64,000 bases of DNA, from positions 23,349 to 87,348 of the forward strand of contig UQHF01000013.1 in NCBI GenBank assembly GCA_900540785.1, in the 5' to 3' direction. The stretch comes from an uncultured Blautia sp. GTDB lineage: Bacteria > Bacillota > Clostridia > Lachnospirales > Lachnospiraceae. Under the pieces are notes generated by a model. The model had not been told where the DNA came from. It did not search any database and worked only from the letters and a program-made list of their open reading frames with translations. Shown piece by piece: positions 41,640-49,208 of this stretch (its first letter is position 1; every line of letters starts with the position of its first letter). The translations under genes were made by a program, and so were the position numbers.

Positions 41640-42557
41640 TTAATGTATTGATGAATGCTGCGGCATCTGAACCTGTAACGTCACATACTGATCTCCGTGC
41701 ACAGAAGGATTTTTCATGGACACAACTCCTTTTCCGCGCAGACGTATCTTTGTACCATTTTTTGTACCTTCCCGGATTTTGCACAGCACATCTCCGGAAA
41801 TTGTTTTTACCCGGACCTCACCACCGCATGAAGCGGTAGAAAACGGAACCTGAACCGTTGTGTAAATATCCATTCCTTTTCGGGTAAATCCCGGTTTATT
41901 GAGAACCGTTACACGGAGAAGTAAGTCTCCGTTTTCTCCTCCGTTTCTTCCGGGGCTTCCCTTTCCTCTCAATCGGATTGCCTTTCCTGTATCAATACCT
42001 GCTGGAATGCGTATTTCCAGAGATTGCGTATGCCCTGTCTCGTCCCGTAAGGTGACAATCCGATCTCCGCCAAATGCAGCTTCCTCAAAACTGATTTTCA
42101 AAGAGGCTTCTATATCAGAACCTCTTTCCGGGTAATTTCTTCTGTAAAAGCCCCCATTTCCAAAGCCATTGTCAAAGCCCTTCCCTGAAAATCCGCCTTC
42201 GTGAAATCCTCCCCGGAACAGATTGCTGAAAATATCCCCGAAAATGTCTTCTGCATCCCCGCCTTCAAAATGAAACTCTCTGTAACTTCCTCCCGGACCT
42301 TCATAAGAACTTCGACCACTTCCCATACTGCCATCAAATGCCGAATGTCCAAACTGATCGTAAAGTTTTCTTTTTTCCGAATCACTCAGAACATTATATG
42401 CCTCTGTGATTTCTTTAAACTTCTGCTCTGCCTCTGCATTTCCTCCATTTGTGTCCGGATGATACTTCTTCGCCAGCTTTCTGTAAGCTTTTTTTATTGC
42501 CCCATCGTCCGCATTTCTGGAAATTCCCAGGATTTCATAATAATCTCTTTTTTGCAC
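41640..42557 (-). CDS. DnaJ/CbpA-like co-chaperone
   Basis: About 305 residues. A J-domain (DYYEILGISRNADDGAIKKAYRKLAKKYHPDTNGG with the HPD motif, residues about 5-65) is followed by a Gly/Phe-rich linker (GSMGSGRSSYEGPGG...GKGFDNGFGNGGFYRR) and two C-terminal substrate-binding domains. The cysteine-rich zinc domain of DnaJ is missing, so this is a type II (CbpA-like) protein. The ORF can be extended to 42575 with a GTG, but AGGAGGTG sits eight bases before the GTG at 42557, which I take as start. It would stimulate DnaK. It lies downstream of hsp20 on the same strand. Confidence 0.92.
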   Translation of the reverse strand: MQKRDYYEILGISRNADDGAIKKAYRKLAKKYHPDTNGGNAEAEQKFKEITEAYNVLSDSEKRKLYDQFGHSAFDGSMGSGRSSYEGPGGSYREFHFEGGDAEDIFGDIFSNLFRGGFHEGGFSGKGFDNGFGNGGFYRRNYPERGSDIEASLKISFEEAAFGGDRIVTLRDETGHTQSLEIRIPAGIDTGKAIRLRGKGSPGRNGGENGDLLLRVTVLNKPGFTRKGMDIYTTVQVPFSTASCGGEVRVKTISGDVLCKIREGTKNGTKIRLRGKGVVSMKNPSVHGDQYVTLQVQMPQHSSIH

Positions 42558-42586
42558 CACTGTCACCTCCTCCACATTTAAGAATG

Positions 42587-42607
42587 CCCCGGGAAAATCT
42601 CCCGGGG
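42587..42607 (-). terminator. GC-rich hairpin between hsp20 and dnaJ-like gene
   Basis: CCCCGGGA at 42587-42594 and TCCCGGGG at 42600-42607 form a perfect 8-bp stem with a five-base loop. No T tract follows on the minus strand, so read-through into the dnaJ-like gene is likely. Confidence 0.5.
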
Positions 42608-42626
42608 ACTCTGTTTTATTTCTATA

Positions 42627-43055
42627 TTATTCAATGGAAATATACTTATTTTCCTCTGCTGCCGGTTTTGCTTCTTTTTTCGGTACCTGAAGTCTCAGGA
42701 TTCCGTCTTTAAATTCTGCTTTGATGTCCTCCTGCATCACATCTTTGCCTACAAAAAAGCTTCTCTGGCAGGAACCGGAATAACGCTCGCGGCGGATATA
42801 TTTTCCGTCTTCCTTTTTCTGCTCTGCTGCTTTTACTGCACGGATTGTTAAATACCCTTCTTTCAGTTCTGCCTGGATTTCTTCCTTCTTATATCCCGGA
42901 AGATCGATTTCCAGTTCATAGCCTTTTTCCAGTTCTTTAATATCTGTCTTCATCAGACAGTTTGCAGTCTGTCTCTTCTCCTGTTTCTCATCAAAGAATG
43001 GAAAATCAAAAAAGTCATCAAATACATCTCCTGTAAAAAATCCCGGTCTTAACAT
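42627..43055 (-). CDS. Hsp20/alpha-crystallin small heat-shock protein
   Basis: A 142-residue small heat-shock protein. An N-terminal FFDFPFFDEK aromatic region precedes the alpha-crystallin domain (MKTDIKELEKGYELEIDLPGYKKEEIQAELKEGYLTIRA... FKDGILRLQVPKK, about residues 35-125), and a short tail ends KYISIE. It prevents aggregation of unfolded proteins. AAGGGGA precedes the ATG, and a consensus sigmaA promoter is present at 43118-43146. No CIRCE element was found. It forms an apparent operon with the dnaJ-like gene. Confidence 0.95.
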   Translation of the reverse strand: MLRPGFFTGDVFDDFFDFPFFDEKQEKRQTANCLMKTDIKELEKGYELEIDLPGYKKEEIQAELKEGYLTIRAVKAAEQKKEDGKYIRRERYSGSCQRSFFVGKDVMQEDIKAEFKDGILRLQVPKKEAKPAAEENKYISIE

Positions 43056-43117
43056 AAATCCAGTCCCCTTTCTCTATATCTCTTTTTTGTTTTATTTGTT
43101 ATCTTTGTTCTATTCAT

Positions 43118-43146
43118 GTTATAACACTTATATTTTATTGTGTCAA
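43118..43146 (-). promoter_or_regulatory. SigmaA promoter of hsp20
   Basis: On the minus strand: TTGACA at 43146-43141, 17-base spacer, TATAAC at 43123-43118. It is about 65 bases before the hsp20 start. Confidence 0.8.
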
Positions 43147-43272
43147 GTAGGAATTTCATTTTTCATAAATATTTTTTCTCTCTGAAATCAAAAACCGTGA
43201 CAACATCACAGAACTTTTTCAAAAATCCGGATATAATAAGTACACAAACAACGACTACAGGAGGATTTCTAT

Positions 43273-44019
43273 ATGAGATTAAAAGATAAAGTTGCCATTA
43301 TCACAGGAGGAAGCCGCGGTATCGGTTTCGCCACAGCAGATAAATTTTTACAAGAAGGAGCCACTGTCATTCTTACAGCCAGCACACAGGACTCTGCTGA
43401 CAAAGCAGTTGCTCTTTTAAAAGAAAAATATCCGGACAGTGTTGTTGCCGGTATCAGCCCCGACCTTTCCAGTCTCAGTTCTGTGCGGGAGGCTTTCCAC
43501 TCTGCCACTGAAAAATACGGCTGTGTGGACATTCTTGTAAACAATGCCGGAGTTTCTGAAAGCACGCCTTTCACAGAATACACAGAAGAAACCTTTGATA
43601 AGGTAATGGACTTAAATGTAAAAGGTGTCTTCAACGCTACAAGAGCAGCCAGCGAATGTATGATCGCAAGGGGAAACGGAGTCATTCTCTCCACCTCTTC
43701 TATGGTCAGTATCTCCGGACAGCCAAGCGGTTTTGCCTACCCTGCCTCAAAGTTTGCAGTCAACGGTCTCACCGTATCTCTTGCCCGGGAGCTTGGCCCG
43801 AAGGGAATCCGCGTCAATGCAGTTGCTCCCGGAATCACAAGAACAGATATGATGAAAGCTGTTCCAAAAGAAGTGATAGAGCCTCTCATTAATCAGATTC
43901 CTCTTCGCCGTCTGGGAGAGCCGGAGGACATTGCAAACGCTTTTGTTTTCCTTGCCTCCGATGAAGCGTCCTACATCACAGGCGTGGTATTAAGCGTAGA
44001 CGGCATGGCAAGATCATAA
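43273..44019 (+). CDS. Short-chain dehydrogenase/reductase (FabG-like)
   Basis: A 248-residue classical SDR: VAIITGGSRGIGFAT for NAD(P) binding (about residues 8-22), LVNNAGVSESTPF, the active-site region ILSTSSMVSISGQPSGFAYPASKFAVNGLTVSLARELG (Ser, Tyr, Lys) and VNAVAPGITRTDMM. It reduces or oxidises a hydroxy/oxo group on an unknown substrate. It is related in sequence to 3-oxoacyl-ACP reductases, but there is no fatty-acid gene cluster here. AGGAGG precedes the ATG. The rhodanese gene follows 26 bases later. Confidence 0.93.
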   Translation: MRLKDKVAIITGGSRGIGFATADKFLQEGATVILTASTQDSADKAVALLKEKYPDSVVAGISPDLSSLSSVREAFHSATEKYGCVDILVNNAGVSESTPFTEYTEETFDKVMDLNVKGVFNATRAASECMIARGNGVILSTSSMVSISGQPSGFAYPASKFAVNGLTVSLARELGPKGIRVNAVAPGITRTDMMKAVPKEVIEPLINQIPLRRLGEPEDIANAFVFLASDEASYITGVVLSVDGMARS

Positions 44020-44045
44020 TTTTCACTTCCAAAGGAGAGTTTAAC

Positions 44046-44366
44046 ATGGGATTTTTCGATTTTTTCAAAATACCGGATATTAATCAGGAAATACAGAGTT
44101 ATAAAGAAACAGCAGGCGCGATTCTCTTAGATGTGCGTACTCCTCAGGAATATAGAGAAGGGCATATCCCGGGAAGCAAGAATCTTCCTCTTCAGTCTAT
44201 TCAAAATATTTCTTCCGTAATATCACAAAAAGACACCCCTCTTTTTGTGTACTGCCACTCTGGAAATCGAAGCCGTCAGGCAGTTGATTTTCTTACTCAC
44301 ATGGGATACACAAATGCAAAAAATTCAGGCGGCATCGCCTCTTATACAGGAAAGATAGAAAACTGA
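44046..44366 (+). CDS. Rhodanese-domain protein
   Basis: A 106-residue single-domain rhodanese. AILLDVRTPQEYREGHIPGSKNLPLQ and the active-site loop VYCHSGNRSRQAVDFLTHMGYTNAKNSGGI (Cys near residue 77) are clear. It transfers or carries sulfane sulfur. Substrate unknown. It follows the SDR gene after AAAGGAG, as an apparent two-gene operon. Confidence 0.92.
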   Translation: MGFFDFFKIPDINQEIQSYKETAGAILLDVRTPQEYREGHIPGSKNLPLQSIQNISSVISQKDTPLFVYCHSGNRSRQAVDFLTHMGYTNAKNSGGIASYTGKIEN

Positions 44367-44432
44367 TGGGAAACTTGTAATTATAGGTGGCATTACAAAG
44401 GATAAAAAACTACAACTGCCAGAATCTGTAAA

Positions 44433-44475
44433 GGAGCTGACTCTTTCGCGATCAAAACCGCAAAGAGCCAGCTCC
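44433..44475. terminator. Bidirectional terminator after the rhodanese gene
   Basis: GGAGCTGACTCTTT at 44433-44446 pairs with AAAGAGCCAGCTCC at 44462-44475 with one mismatch. TCTTTTGTTG follows on the plus strand. It separates the rhodanese gene from the convergent deaminase gene. Confidence 0.78.
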
Positions 44476-44485
44476 TCTTTTGTTG

Positions 44486-44977
44486 TCACACTTTAAAAGA
44501 AATCTCACGTCCTGTAGGCGAATACTGATAATACCGCACACCTGCCCTGTCCAGCATTCTCTTTGATGCAATGACAGACGGCGTGTCTGCATATTTATCG
44601 CAGGCATACACGATTGTCTTAATCCCGGCCTGGATAATTGCTTTTGCACACTCATTGCATGGAAAAAGAGAAACATAAAGCTTTGCTCCTTCCAGACTTC
44701 CGCCCCGGTAATTTAAAATAGCATTTAATTCGCTGTGCGTCACATACAGATACTTTGTTTCCAGAGGCTCTCCCTCTCTTGCCCAGGGAAATTCATCATC
44801 TGAGCATCCTTTTGGAAAACCGTTATATCCCATAGAAAGAATCTTGTTATCTTCGCTTACAATACAGGCTCCCACCTGGGAACTGGGGTCTTTGGAGCGC
44901 ATTCCGGAAAGAATGGCAACTCCCATAAAATATTCATCCCAGGAGAGATAGTCCTGACGTTTTTGATTTTTGTCCAT
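44486..44977 (-). CDS. comEB: Deoxycytidylate deaminase-family protein (ComEB-like)
   Basis: A 163-residue zinc deaminase. HSELNAIL (His81, Glu83) and PCNECAK (Cys107, Cys110) form the zinc site, and SSQVGACIV with GYNGFPKG is the dCMP-deaminase signature. It converts dCMP to dUMP. The gene name follows ComEB of Bacillus subtilis. It is 22 bases downstream of rpiB on the same strand. Confidence 0.9.
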   Translation of the reverse strand: MDKNQKRQDYLSWDEYFMGVAILSGMRSKDPSSQVGACIVSEDNKILSMGYNGFPKGCSDDEFPWAREGEPLETKYLYVTHSELNAILNYRGGSLEGAKLYVSLFPCNECAKAIIQAGIKTIVYACDKYADTPSVIASKRMLDRAGVRYYQYSPTGREISFKV

Positions 44978-44999
44978 TTAAAATCCCCCCAACGGTATT

Positions 45000-45428
45000 T
45001 TATTCTTCTATCTGTGCAATTCTCCTGATATGTCTCTCATCACCTGAAAACGGGGTGTTGAGGAAAGTCTCTACGATTTTTAACGCAAGTCCGGCGCCAA
45101 CTACACGACCTCCCATTGCCAGAACATTGGCATCATTGTGAAGTCTCGTTGCCTCCGCTGAAAAACAGTCGGAGCAGAGCGCACAGCGGATTCCCTTTAC
45201 CTTATTTGCTGTAATGGAAATGCCGATTCCTGTTCCGCAGATTAAAATACCTTTTTCACATTCTCCAGATGCCACTGCATTTGCAACCAGTTTTCCATAA
45301 ACAGGATAATCTACCGCCTCTGCACTGTCACAGCCGTAATCTTTATATTCGATTCCCTGTAAGTCCAGATACTTTTTAATCTCCTGCTTTAATTCAAATC
45401 CGCCGTGGTCACTTCCTAATGCTATCAT
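45000..45428 (-). CDS. rpiB: Ribose-5-phosphate isomerase B
   Basis: A 142-residue RpiB/LacA-type isomerase. MIALGSDHGGFELKQEIKKYL, the active-site GILICGTGIGISITANK (Cys and Thr of the family) and RCALCSDCFSAEATRLHNDANVLAMGGRV (His in HND) are diagnostic. It interconverts ribose-5-phosphate and ribulose-5-phosphate. It overlaps the Sua5 gene by four bases and precedes comEB. Confidence 0.95.
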   Translation of the reverse strand: MIALGSDHGGFELKQEIKKYLDLQGIEYKDYGCDSAEAVDYPVYGKLVANAVASGECEKGILICGTGIGISITANKVKGIRCALCSDCFSAEATRLHNDANVLAMGGRVVGAGLALKIVETFLNTPFSGDERHIRRIAQIEE

Positions 45429-46489
45429 TTTATGTCCTCCTGTATGTTTATAATTTTATGTCCTGCCGCTTTTAAAAGGCGGTTCATAATTGCCTGTCCC
45501 ATTCTTGGTGTATAAAAAGCCTCCGAATAAATCACATCTGCCTCGCACTGGTCAAATTCTCTCAGTACCTCATAAAGATTATGGGCAATCGTCTCTTCTT
45601 CTTCCCGGCTTCCGATGCACTTTACAATTCCGCAGGTATACTGCCCCTTTGTTTCCTCAGTGGCAATGATCCCAGCTTTCTTTCCCTGTGCTTCTGCTTC
45701 TTCTGCAAAATCATTGATGGCTTTTACTACCTGGGAAAGCTCCCCTTCCACAATAGAAAGCTCTGCCTTTGGGGCATAATGTCTGTATTTCATTCCCGGA
45801 GCCTTCGGGCGTACCTTACTGTCAGGAGCGATCAGCCCTTTATCCATCTTTACTTCTCCCAGAGTTTCTTTCAGCATCTCCAGAGAAATATATCCGGGCC
45901 GCAGTACGACTGGTATTTCTTCTGTGAAATCTACGATCGTAGATTCCAGCCCGATTCCAACTGCTCCTCCGTCCAGGATCATATCGATTCTTTCTCCAAG
46001 ATCTTCTTTTACATGGGAAGCCGTAGTCGGGCTTGGCCTTCCGGAAGTGTTGGCGCTGGGCGCTGCCACATATCCTCCGGCTGCCCGGATAAGCGCCTGT
46101 GCGATTTTATCGCTTGGAAATCTTACAGCAACGCTGTCAAGTCCTCCCGTTGTCTCCTCCGGAACTATATCTGCCTTCTGTAAAATCATAGTGAGGGGAC
46201 CCGGCCAGTATTTTTCTGCCAGGATCCTGGCTTTCGCCGGAATCTCCCGGACAATCTTTTCGAGACTTTCCATATCTGCGATATGGATAATGAGCGGATT
46301 ATCAGAAGGTCTTCCTTTCGCCGCGTATATTTTCATGGAAGCCTGCGGGTCCAGAGCGTTTCCTCCAAGTCCGTAAACCGTCTCTGTAGGGAAAGCCACA
46401 AGTCCGCCGTTTTTTAAAATCTCCCCGGCTCTCTCGATTCCCTCTTTATCGATTTTTTCCTCCGTCATGGAGATTATTTCTGCTCTCAT
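45425..46489 (-). CDS. L-threonylcarbamoyladenylate synthase (Sua5/YwlC)
   Basis: Sua5-type enzyme of about 354 residues for tRNA t6A37 synthesis. The YrdC-like domain (GGLVAFPTETVYGLGGNALDPQASMKIYAAKGRPSDNPLIIHI) occupies residues 25-200, with PSANTSGRPSPTTASHV. A Sua5 C-terminal domain follows (PKAPGMKYRHYAPKAEL). The frame extends to a GTG at 46498, but ATG 46489 with AGGTGG before it is the better start. It ends overlapping rpiB. Confidence 0.93.
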   Translation of the reverse strand: MRAEIISMTEEKIDKEGIERAGEILKNGGLVAFPTETVYGLGGNALDPQASMKIYAAKGRPSDNPLIIHIADMESLEKIVREIPAKARILAEKYWPGPLTMILQKADIVPEETTGGLDSVAVRFPSDKIAQALIRAAGGYVAAPSANTSGRPSPTTASHVKEDLGERIDMILDGGAVGIGLESTIVDFTEEIPVVLRPGYISLEMLKETLGEVKMDKGLIAPDSKVRPKAPGMKYRHYAPKAELSIVEGELSQVVKAINDFAEEAEAQGKKAGIIATEETKGQYTCGIVKCIGSREEEETIAHNLYEVLREFDQCEADVIYSEAFYTPRMGQAIMNRLLKAAGHKIINIQEDIK

Positions 46490-46568
46490 TCTATCCACCT
46501 GCTTTCCGTTGTTCTTCTGCTACATTGTACACGATTTTCTTCTTTTCGTAAAGCGTATAAAGCAGAAG

Positions 46569-47453
46569 CTACCGTTCCCAGTATTTTTCCATATATTCCC
46601 TTGCTTTTTCCTCACTCAGAGAAAACTTTTCTGCAATTCGCCTTTCAGCTTCCTCCTCTGACAGATTCATCTCCTGATACGTATCCAGAAGCACTAATAT
46701 TCCCTTTAAAATCCCCTGAGATATTCCACGTGTCATTCCCACACTTATTCCTTCTTCTTTTGACTCCCTCAACTCTTCTGCAAATAATTCTCTCAACGCA
46801 TCACACATCTTCTTTTCCTCCTCCATTGTCTTCCAGTTTGCACGAAACACCACATCTGCCACTGCCTGATAAAACAGTCCATGTTTTTCTTTTTCATAAC
46901 TGGCAACATATTCCCGGATTTCTTCCCCTGCTTTTAAATCTGTTCTGAGACTCTGAAGCCAATAATTCTCTTTTTTTGACAGTTTTCTGGGCACAATGAT
47001 CTGCATGGGTATCGGATCACCAACAAGTTCATAAATTCCCTGCCCACGCTGTCTGACTTCTATTCCTCTCTGTTTCTTTATATGTTCCACCATTTTTCTT
47101 GGATAGTGATTTGTCACAAACGTAATCGTCAGTTCCTCCGGTCGTATTTTTTCCACCTCATTCGTATCTGCCTGATAAAAACAGGCGTATCCATATACCT
47201 TATAAAAATCATTGATGCTTAAATAATCCTCTGGCGATTTATATTCTATAATATTGTGCTCCCGGAATATTTTGCCGATATTTTTCCGTATTTTTTCTTC
47301 CGTTTTCATTTTAATAATCAAAAGATCTATCTGCATAGGCTTTTTTCCAAGAATATGCTCTTCTTCAAACCGGAGCTTTTCCATTTCTTCTCTAAATTCA
47401 ATATGCATCGCCGCACTGAATGCGGTATGCCATTGCAGCTTTCCATCTTTCAT
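46569..47453 (-). CDS. Rpn/PD-(D/E)XK nuclease-like protein
   Basis: A 294-residue protein of the type often annotated Rpn-family or PD-(D/E)XK transposase-like nuclease. IDLLIIKMKTEEKIRKNIGKIFREHNIIEYKSPEDYLSINDFYKVYGY supplies an acidic strand and the EYK (E-x-K) pair. The C-terminal half is a helical region with GMTRGISQGILKGILVLLDTYQEMNLSEEEAERRIAEKF, typical of the tail of these proteins. AAGGAG precedes the start. Rpn proteins are implicated in recombination and phage defence, but this divergent copy has no defence partner beside it. Confidence 0.72.
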   Translation of the reverse strand: MKDGKLQWHTAFSAAMHIEFREEMEKLRFEEEHILGKKPMQIDLLIIKMKTEEKIRKNIGKIFREHNIIEYKSPEDYLSINDFYKVYGYACFYQADTNEVEKIRPEELTITFVTNHYPRKMVEHIKKQRGIEVRQRGQGIYELVGDPIPMQIIVPRKLSKKENYWLQSLRTDLKAGEEIREYVASYEKEKHGLFYQAVADVVFRANWKTMEEEKKMCDALRELFAEELRESKEEGISVGMTRGISQGILKGILVLLDTYQEMNLSEEEAERRIAEKFSLSEEKAREYMEKYWER

Positions 47454-47589
47454 ATTTCTCCTTTCAGTATAGCATACCTTACTCCTGAAGGACTATACTT
47501 TCTTTAAAATTTCCCTTTTATGTTCATTTTGTAAATTTGAGAATTTGCGGCTGATATGCCATAGAATGTTAAATTGATAAGAATTGCTT

Positions 47590-47613
47590 GGGCTTATCAT
47601 AACAGATAAGCCC
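47590..47613. terminator. Hairpin between ASKHA gene and Rpn-like gene
   Basis: GGGCTTATC at 47590-47598 and GATAAGCCC at 47605-47613 form a nine-bp stem with a six-base loop, downstream of the ASKHA stop on the minus strand. The tail is AT-rich but not a T run. Confidence 0.5.
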
Positions 47614-47638
47614 ATCGTCTTCAAGAATAATATTTCTT

Positions 47639-49162
47639 TTATTTTTTATCTGTACGCTTTTCCATTTCCTTTTTTACCGTCGGAAACCGTTCCATATCGG
47701 TATGGGGGATCGCCTGTGCAGCCACCATCATCTGCAGAAAATCTCCCACAGCCCCAAACTGGACGTACACCATTTTTTCCAGAATCTCCTCTATATCGTC
47801 AAGAAGTTTTTTCTGTAGAAGAAGTTTATGTGCGCCTTCAAGTGAAGAATTTCCTGCGCTTACAAGATGTTCTCTGTCCATATCCGGGTAAAGTCCAATG
47901 GTAATGGCAGACTCTTTTGATACATGCTTTCCAAAAGCCCCGGCTACATAAAATCTTCCGAGATCCTTCATGGAAATCCCGGATTCCCGGAACATATACT
48001 CTACCATTGTATAAGCCGCAGCCTTTGTTTTCAGAAATTCATCGATGTCGTCCTGATAAAAATACAGCTCCTTTTCGTATTCCACACAGAGCATACCTTC
48101 TTTTTCCTGGATCAGAGGACTTTTGTCCGGCTGAAACTTTCCCTTAATATTAATCCAGCCGTTGAGAAACAGCTCAGCAAGAAGATCCACAATTCCGGAA
48201 CCGCAGATTCCGCTGGCTTTTCCCTCGCCTATCACGTGGCATCTGCACTTTCCATTTTCAATCTTTACTCTGTCCACCGCGCCGTCACATGCCCGCATTC
48301 CGGTATGTACCACACCGCCCTCTAAAGCGGGTCCGGCTGCTCCTGCGCCGCAGAGCAGAAACTCCCTGTTTCCGATCACAAGCTCGCCGTTTGTTCCAAT
48401 ATCGAAAAACGCAGAAATCTCTTCTCCTTTATACATCTGCGTTTCCAGCATTCCGCTGATAATATCTCCTCCAAGATAATTGGATTTTCCCGGAATACAA
48501 TATACATACCCTTTGATCGGAATCCCAATATCCATTCCCCGTAAAAATCCCGGCGCATCCACATGAACAGCATACGGTGTGGAAAACACGCAGAACGCAT
48601 CCATTTCAAGGAGAAAATGTATCATGGTCGTATTTCCGGAAATGACCATCTGAATCCCTTCCTCGCAGGAAGAAATCCCTGTTTTTTCCTCAATCTCCTT
48701 TAAATTTCCGCAGATTGTTTCCACTGTGGCAGCCTGGATTTCTTTTCGTGCAGCTTCATTATCTTTTTCATAAAAAATCCTTGTGAGAATGTCTGTCCCA
48801 AAAGCAATCTGTCTGTTATACTGGCTCACCTCGCAGAGACATTCTCCTGTTTCGCAGTCTACAAGCCGTGTCACAACCGTTGTGCTTCCCAGATCTACTG
48901 CAAATCCGTAATGGCGGCAGACCGTATTTCCCTCTTCTATGTCAACAATCTGCCAGACGCTTCCGTCCCAGCCAAGAGACGCTGTCACCTTCCACCCAGC
49001 CTTCTCACAGAGAGGGCAGAGCTTTTTCATAACGGGAAATGTCATGACTGCAGAAATCCCTGCTTTCTCCAGACCGTCCAGAATACGCTTCTGATCGGAG
49101 CGGCTGTCCTCCTCCGTTGGTGTGTCAAGTTCCAGATATATTTTTTTGCTGATTCCTTCCAT
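47639..49162 (-). CDS. ASKHA-domain protein, putative reductive activator of corrinoid proteins
   Basis: A protein of about 507 residues of the RACo/RamA-related group (DUF4445 core). The ASKHA motifs are CRHYGFAVDLGSTTVVTRLVD, ISAFFDIGTNGELVIGNREFLLCGAGAAGPALEGG, GICGSGIVDLLAELF and FYVAGAFGKHVSKESAITIGLYPDM. Such proteins use ATP to re-reduce cobalt in methyltransferase corrinoid proteins. The usual N-terminal [2Fe-2S] ferredoxin domain is absent: only about 70 residues precede the ASKHA domain and contain just LCPLCEKAG. The frame reaches 49207, but ATG 49162 has GAGGAGG. It is separate from the methyltransferase-like gene at 26894-27934, which may need such an activator. Confidence 0.85.
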   Translation of the reverse strand: MEGISKKIYLELDTPTEEDSRSDQKRILDGLEKAGISAVMTFPVMKKLCPLCEKAGWKVTASLGWDGSVWQIVDIEEGNTVCRHYGFAVDLGSTTVVTRLVDCETGECLCEVSQYNRQIAFGTDILTRIFYEKDNEAARKEIQAATVETICGNLKEIEEKTGISSCEEGIQMVISGNTTMIHFLLEMDAFCVFSTPYAVHVDAPGFLRGMDIGIPIKGYVYCIPGKSNYLGGDIISGMLETQMYKGEEISAFFDIGTNGELVIGNREFLLCGAGAAGPALEGGVVHTGMRACDGAVDRVKIENGKCRCHVIGEGKASGICGSGIVDLLAELFLNGWINIKGKFQPDKSPLIQEKEGMLCVEYEKELYFYQDDIDEFLKTKAAAYTMVEYMFRESGISMKDLGRFYVAGAFGKHVSKESAITIGLYPDMDREHLVSAGNSSLEGAHKLLLQKKLLDDIEEILEKMVYVQFGAVGDFLQMMVAAQAIPHTDMERFPTVKKEMEKRTDKK

Positions 49163-49208
49163 ACAACCTCCTCGTTTTTCTTTCGTATAAACCCCTGCAT
49201 GCCACAAA

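Noticed and set aside
43118..43146. Heat-shock CIRCE element upstream of hsp20
   Set aside because: No TTAGCACTC...GAGTGCTAA repeat is visible; only a sigmaA-type promoter is supported.
46569..47453. Rpn-like protein as part of a phage-defence island
   Set aside because: Neighbours are housekeeping genes (Sua5, RpiB) and an ASKHA protein, with no defence partners or integrase.
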